From the NCBI RefSeq assembly GCF_006228105.1, contig NZ_VDHH01000060.1: DNA of 9,016 nt; one strand, 5' to 3'. The DNA is from Chelonobacter sp006228105 (GTDB lineage: Bacteria; Pseudomonadota; Gammaproteobacteria; Enterobacterales; Pasteurellaceae). The notes under the pieces were generated by a model, which was given only the letters and a program-made list of their open reading frames with translations, was not told the DNA's origin and ran no database searches. The position numbers and the translations under genes were made by a program. Positions within the stretch are counted from its first letter, which is position 1. Every line of letters begins with the position of its first letter. Of this stretch, positions 6,352 to 9,016 are shown in pieces.

Positions 6352-7312
6352 TACCTATATTCGCGATGAAATTATCAAAAAAGGCGGTTGGGTCAACTCT
6401 CACGCCCACGCCGACCGTGCTTTCACCATGACGCCGGAAAAAATTGATATTTACCGCACTTGCAATCTGCAACAAAAATGGGATTTAGTCGACGAAATCA
6501 AACGCAACTCCAGTGTCGATGACTACTACGCCCGCTTTTGCCAAGCGATTGAGATGATGATTCAACAAGGCGTCACCGCATTCGGCACCTTTGTGGACAT
6601 CGATCCGGTTTGTGAAGACCGAGCGATTATAGCCGCCCACCGTGCGCGTGAAATGTATAAGAACGATATTATTCTGAAATTTGCCAACCAAACACTAAAA
6701 GGTGTGATTGAGCCGACCGCACGCAAATGGTTTGACATCGGCGCCGATATGGTGGATATGATCGGTGGCTTGCCGTATCGTGATGAACTGGATTACGGAC
6801 GTGGCGAAGAAGCGTTTGATATTTTGATGGATGCCGCCAAATCACGCGGCATTATGTGCCATGTGCATGTTGACCAATTCAACACCCCACGCGAAAAAGA
6901 GACCGAAATGTTGTGCGACAAAACCATCGAACACGGTATGCAAGGGCGGGTTGCCGCCATTCACGGCATCTCCATTGGCGCACATCCTAAAGAATACCGC
7001 TATCGGCTATATGAAAAAATGCGTCAAGCGCAACTGATGATGATCGCCTGCCCGATGGCATGGATCGACAGCAACCGTAAAGAAGACCTAATGCCGTTCC
7101 ACAACGCCCTGACCCCTGCCGATGAAATGATTCCGGAAGGCATCACCGTCGCCATCGGCACCGACAATATCTGCGACTACATGGTGCCGTTGTGCGAAGG
7201 CGACATGTGGCAAGAACTCAGCCTGCTCGCCGCCGGCTGCCGCTTCCCGGATATCGAAGCGATGATCAACATCGCCAGTGTGAATGGACGTAAGGTGCTG
7301 GGGTTGGATTAG
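6329..7312 (+). CDS. Cytosine-deaminase-like metal-dependent amidohydrolase, substrate unknown
   Basis: A 327-residue amidohydrolase-superfamily protein of the CodA / AtzC branch. Metal and active-site positions align with E. coli CodA: HAH (H25, H27), H180 in HVHVDQ (CodA H214), H212 in IHGIS (H246) and D279 in IGTDNICD (D313). Q121 may match the base-binding Q156. At the position of the catalytic proton shuttle E217 there is Gln183, so simple cytosine deamination is doubtful. The protein starts 24 residues before HxH and stops just after the last barrel helix (RKVLGLD), so it lacks both strands of the CodA beta-sandwich and is about 100 residues shorter. The start is firm: GGAG at 6317-6320, 8 nt before ATG. 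A terminator follows at 7338-7377. Cytoplasmic, no signal peptide. Confidence 0.88.
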   Translation: MQHVRTFNTYIRDEIIKKGGWVNSHAHADRAFTMTPEKIDIYRTCNLQQKWDLVDEIKRNSSVDDYYARFCQAIEMMIQQGVTAFGTFVDIDPVCEDRAIIAAHRAREMYKNDIILKFANQTLKGVIEPTARKWFDIGADMVDMIGGLPYRDELDYGRGEEAFDILMDAAKSRGIMCHVHVDQFNTPREKETEMLCDKTIEHGMQGRVAAIHGISIGAHPKEYRYRLYEKMRQAQLMMIACPMAWIDSNRKEDLMPFHNALTPADEMIPEGITVAIGTDNICDYMVPLCEGDMWQELSLLAAGCRFPDIEAMINIASVNGRKVLGLD

Positions 7313-7319
7313 GCTAAGT

Positions 7320-7367
7320 TTTTCTCATTTATCTTAAAGTCGCTATCGGGTTTCGCCGATGGCGACT
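7320..7367 (+). repeat. Left arm of 48-bp perfect inverted repeat
   Basis: The arm is the exact reverse complement of 7979-8026, with 611 bp between the arms. Each arm contains the transcription-terminator dyad of the adjoining gene, so the repeated unit starts just after the gene and ends at the base of the terminator stem. Both arms have the same orientation relative to the gene they follow. Confidence 0.95.
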
Positions 7368-7377
7368 GATTTTTTTT
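7338..7377 (+). terminator. Terminator of the amidohydrolase gene
   Basis: The stem AGTCGCTATCGG (7338-7349) pairs with CCGATGGCGACT (7356-7367) through 12 pairs, one of them G-T, around a 6-base loop. Eight T (7370-7377) follow. It is 25 bp past the stop codon. Confidence 0.92.
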
Positions 7378-7410
7378 ATCACTGTCGTTTTTTCGCCTCG
7401 ACGGCGACCA

Positions 7411-7440
7411 TACTTTTCTTTGCTTGTGCAAAGAAAAGTA
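7411..7440. repeat. Hairpin TACTTTTCTTTGC / GCAAAGAAAAGTA
   Basis: A perfect 13-bp stem with loop TTGT. A related hairpin in inverted orientation sits beside the right boundary at 7949-7980. The loop and the TACTTTT-TTTGCTTGT core are shared. Confidence 0.9.
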
Positions 7441-7448
7441 GGCAAAGA

Positions 7449-7482
7449 CAAACGCTTGCGTTTGAATGTTGCCTTTGGCAAC
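7449..7482. repeat. Pair of short tandem hairpins
   Basis: CAAACGC-TT-GCGTTTG (7449-7464) is followed three bases later by GTTGCC-TTT-GGCAAC (7468-7482). Both are perfect. They lie between the boundary hairpin and the left long hairpin and have no counterpart on the right side. Confidence 0.8.
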
Positions 7483-7515
7483 AGCCCGAAGGGTGAGCGA
7501 AGCGAATAAAGCACA

Positions 7516-7658
7516 CCCTAATGAACTGCTGATCTTCGCTTAGTGTGAATTTGCTTAACGGAAAATTTTTAATACGCCCGCTACGCGGGCAAACTCGCTT
7601 CGCTCAAACAAAAAAATTTCCCTACAAATTTCACACACGCTCAGACAGTTCACAAGGG
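7516..7658. repeat. Left long interrupted hairpin (~143 nt)
   Basis: Nested pairings occur in order: CCCT 7516-7519 with AGGG 7655-7658; TGAACTG 7522-7528 with CAGTTCA 7646-7652; CTGA 7529-7532 with TCAG 7641-7644; GTGTGAATTTG 7543-7553 with 7625-7636 (one extra T); GGAAAATTTTT 7560-7570 with 7610-7621 (imperfect). The inner hairpin is GCCCGC-TAC-GCGGGC (7576-7590). It matches the right long hairpin in layout and in two sequence blocks. Confidence 0.85.
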
Positions 7659-7723
7659 AACCCGAAAAATACGACGCAAAGTACAAGATTTTAATTACAC
7701 CGGAAGTATTGCCCTAAATGTAG

Positions 7724-7742
7724 GGGCGCATTGAATGCGCCC
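7724..7742. repeat. Central GC hairpin GGGCGCAT / ATGCGCCC
   Basis: A perfect 8-bp stem with loop TGA near the middle of the island (7724-7731 with 7735-7742), preceded by TGTAG. It lies between the two long hairpins and appears in one copy only. I recall similar TGTAGGGGCG...CGCCC hairpins as dispersed repeats in many bacterial genomes. Confidence 0.75.
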
Positions 7743-7802
7743 AAGATATAACGACTTAATTATAAATAGAAAAATCAAAGTGCGGGGCGTTTGGTTTTTA
7801 TT

Positions 7803-7936
7803 CCCCATCTGGAGTGCCTGAGCGTTTGCGTGAAAATTTCAAGGTCAATTTGTCGTGTCCGAAGCCTGCGCAGCAGGCAAGTTTACAAATTGACCGTAGA
7901 AATTAGCAAAGGCGAAGATCAGCACTACAATTGGGG
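7803..7936. repeat. Right long interrupted hairpin (~134 nt), inverted relative of the left one
   Basis: The pairings are: CCCC 7803-7806 with GGGG 7933-7936; AGTGCCTGA 7813-7821 with TCAGCACT 7919-7926 (one bulged C); TTTGC 7825-7829 with GCAAA 7906-7910; AATTTC 7835-7840 with GAAATT 7899-7904; GGTCAATTTGT 7843-7853 with ACAAATTGACC 7885-7895 (perfect). The inner hairpin is GCCTGC-GCA-GCAGGC (7864-7878). Read on the minus strand it shares TGCTGATCTTCGC and ACGCTCAG with the left copy at equivalent positions. Confidence 0.85.
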
Positions 7937-7948
7937 TGTATTTTTTTG

Positions 7949-7980
7949 CTTACTTTTTTTGTACAAGCAAAAAAAGTAAG
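7949..7980. repeat. Hairpin CTTACTTTTTTTG / CAAAAAAAGTAAG
   Basis: A perfect 13-bp stem with loop TACAAG, directly adjoining and overlapping the right 48-bp arm by two bases. On the minus strand it is a 28-base version of the left 30-base hairpin, lacking one paired C and G of the stem. Confidence 0.88.
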
Positions 7981-8008
7981 TCGCCATCGGCGAAACCCGA
8001 TAGCGACT
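7969..8008 (-). terminator. Terminator of argE
   Basis: On the minus strand this is the same 12-bp dyad as the amidohydrolase terminator (7979-8008). A tract TACTTTTTTT follows from 7978 down to 7969. It lies about 80 bp past the argE stop. The T-run is shifted four bases from the stem, so it may be somewhat weaker. Confidence 0.75.
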
Positions 8009-8026
8009 TTAAGATAAATGAGAAAA
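7979..8026 (-). repeat. Right arm of 48-bp perfect inverted repeat
   Basis: Identical over 48 bases to the reverse complement of 7320-7367. Homology stops abruptly on both sides: outside, the bases after 8026 differ from those before 7320, and inside this arm runs straight into its hairpin whereas the left arm has a 43-bp spacer. Confidence 0.95.
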
Positions 8027-8089
8027 GACAAAGTATAATTACCGTGAAGCGAAAAACGATAGTAATAAAAAAACCAAAGTGTCGTTCAA

Positions 8090-9016
8090 TCACCCACAAA
8101 AATACCCAATCAACTTCGCCAATAAATCCCGGGTCGGTTGCACATATTTCGTTTCCAGAAACTCATCCGGCTGGTGCGCCTGTTCGATCGAGCCAGGCCC
8201 TAAAATCAAGGTTGGACACAACTGTTGGATAAACGGCGCTTCGGTGCAGTAGTTGACGGTTTGTGCAGTTTCGCCCAGCAGTTTTTCCACCACCTGCACC
8301 ACTTGCGCCGAATGTGGGCACTCATAGCCGGGAATCGGTTCGTAAAGTGCGGTCAGGGTCACACGATCGCCCCAACATTCGATCAACGGTTGCAACGCTT
8401 GCTGCATCATCTCGTTTAAATCTTTCAATTCCAAATTCGGCAACGGGCGAATATCGAATTGCAGCTCGCAGCAGGCGCAAATCCGATTGAGCGCATCGCC
8501 GCCGTGAATATTGCCCAAGTTCATGGTCGGATAGGGAATCACAAAGCCGTTGTGGCGGTATTTTTCACGCAGCGTATCACGCAAACCAATCAGATGGGTG
8601 GTGGCTTGATGCATAATTTCAATCGCATTGATCCCTTTGTCCGGATCGCTGGAATGCCCCGATTTGCCAGTCACCCGTACCGCATTGCCCATATAGCCTT
8701 TGTGCGCGCGGATCGGTTGTAATCCGGAGGGTTCGCCGATAATCGCACAGTCGGGGCGAATATGCGCATGTTGAGCAAAAGTGCGTGCGCCGAGCATGGT
8801 GGTTTCTTCATCGGCGGTGGCAAGAATACGCAGCGGTTTTTTCAGTTGGCTCAGCTCCAAATTTGCCACCGTATCCACCACAAAGGCGAAAAAGCCTTTC
8901 ATATCCGCCGTGCCCAAGCCGTAAAATTTACCGTCTTGTTCGGTCAGTTTGAACGGATCAAAGCTCCAACGCCCGGCATCAAACGGCACGGTGTCGGTGT
9001 GTCCGGCCAGCAGCAG
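8090..9016 (-). CDS. argE: Acetylornithine deacetylase ArgE (N-terminus cut by window edge)
   Basis: ArgE hydrolyses N-acetylornithine to ornithine and acetate in arginine biosynthesis. It is an M20-family di-zinc cytoplasmic enzyme. The reading frame is open to the right edge and begins inside LLLAGHTDTVPFD, about residue 74 of the 383-residue E. coli protein, so roughly 73 residues are missing. The 308 residues present include the metal-ligand segments AGHTDT (H6 of the fragment), GTADMKG (D38), ADEET with the catalytic glutamate (E70, E71), GEPS (E95) and AHQPDE (H281). IHGGDALNRICACCEL marks the dimerisation-domain segment and is also typical of ArgE. The stop is TGA at 8090-8092. It is convergent with the amidohydrolase gene; its promoter and any ArgR sites lie outside the window. 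Confidence 0.96.
   Translation of the reverse strand: MLLAGHTDTVPFDAGRWSFDPFKLTEQDGKFYGLGTADMKGFFAFVVDTVANLELSQLKKPLRILATADEETTMLGARTFAQHAHIRPDCAIIGEPSGLQPIRAHKGYMGNAVRVTGKSGHSSDPDKGINAIEIMHQATTHLIGLRDTLREKYRHNGFVIPYPTMNLGNIHGGDALNRICACCELQFDIRPLPNLELKDLNEMMQQALQPLIECWGDRVTLTALYEPIPGYECPHSAQVVQVVEKLLGETAQTVNYCTEAPFIQQLCPTLILGPGSIEQAHQPDEFLETKYVQPTRDLLAKLIGYFCG

Larger units (their letters stand above)
7313..8089. other. 777-bp non-coding hairpin island between convergent genes
   Basis: No credible gene lies here; the open frames run through repeats and lack ribosome-binding sites. The island is bounded by a 48-bp perfect inverted repeat (7320-7367, 7979-8026). Inside are a hairpin next to each boundary (7411-7440, 7949-7980), small hairpins (7449-7482), two long related hairpins in opposite orientation (7516-7658, 7803-7936) and a central GC-rich hairpin (7724-7742). 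It contains no transposase. It looks like a mosaic of dispersed non-coding repeats inserted between, or grown from, the terminators of the two genes. Confidence 0.8.
1308..8353. repeat. Uptake signal sequences inside genes (nine perfect copies)
   Basis: Perfect AAGTGCGGT 9-mers inside coding regions lie at 1308-1316 (-), 1530-1538 (-) and 1831-1839 (+) in comM; 3431-3439 (+) in xerD; 4176-4184 (+) in the ABC ATPase; 5151-5159 (+) and 5443-5451 (+) in the binding protein; 6453-6461 (-) in the amidohydrolase; and 8345-8353 (+) in argE. None occurs in the tRNA-tuf segment or in the hairpin island (one near miss, at about 7777). Confidence 0.92.

Noticed and set aside
7446..7461. PurR-like box (13 of 16 matches to the E. 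coli consensus by eye)
   Set aside because: It is downstream of a gene, inside a hairpin of the repeat island, with no promoter nearby; the match follows from the hairpin's own symmetry.
7791..7979. 62-codon plus-strand ORF through the right long hairpin
   Set aside because: It is made entirely of hairpin sequence, and its frame has no recognisable domain or start signal.
7313..8089. Insertion sequence or CRISPR array
   Set aside because: No transposase ORF or remnant can be read, there are no target-site duplications at the arms, and the repeats are inverted and unequal, not regularly spaced direct repeats.
7936..8232. 98-codon plus-strand ORF spanning the right hairpin, the 48-bp arm and the end of argE
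   Set aside because: It runs through the repeats and antisense to argE. The composition is lysine/serine low complexity and there is no ribosome-binding site.

Overview
The window comes from a member of the Pasteurellaceae (Haemophilus / Aggregatibacter / Pasteurella type). Twelve perfect copies of the DNA-uptake 9-mer AAGTGCGGT or its complement occur in 9 kb. The conserved genes (tuf, comM, xerD, argE) also look gammaproteobacterial. The species cannot be fixed from this stretch.

Layout. 1-828 (minus) is the thrU-tyrU-glyT-thrT-tufB type locus: four tRNA genes (Thr-TGT, Tyr-GTA, Gly-TCC, Thr-GGT) read toward the start of the EF-Tu gene, which runs off the left edge. A strong promoter with a GC-rich discriminator lies at 849-876. 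1006-3535 (minus) holds comM (branch-migration helicase of natural transformation) and xerD (dimer-resolution recombinase). Between them is a perfect 26-bp palindrome that fits a competence (CRP/Sxy) site for comM. 3601-5895 (minus) is a three-gene ABC importer operon in the order lipoprotein binding protein, permease, ATPase; it resembles cystine transporters. 5896-6328 is a 433-bp intergenic region with divergent promoters. On its plus side it looks like a structured leader with a short ORF and a rho-independent terminator. 6329-7312 (plus) is a compact CodA-like amidohydrolase. 7313-8089 is a 777-bp non-coding island between convergent genes. It is bounded by a 48-bp perfect inverted repeat and packed with hairpins, including two long related ones in opposite orientation. 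8090-9016 (minus) is argE, lacking its first ~73 codons at the window edge.

The genes fall into independent units: translation (tRNAs and EF-Tu), DNA uptake and chromosome maintenance (comM, xerD), amino-acid import (ABC operon), an amidohydrolase of unknown substrate and arginine biosynthesis (argE). Most of this is ordinary conserved chromosome. The parts worth a second look are the hairpin island at 7313-8089, the leader in front of the amidohydrolase, the Glu-to-Gln change in that enzyme's active site, and the altered competence palindrome in front of comM.
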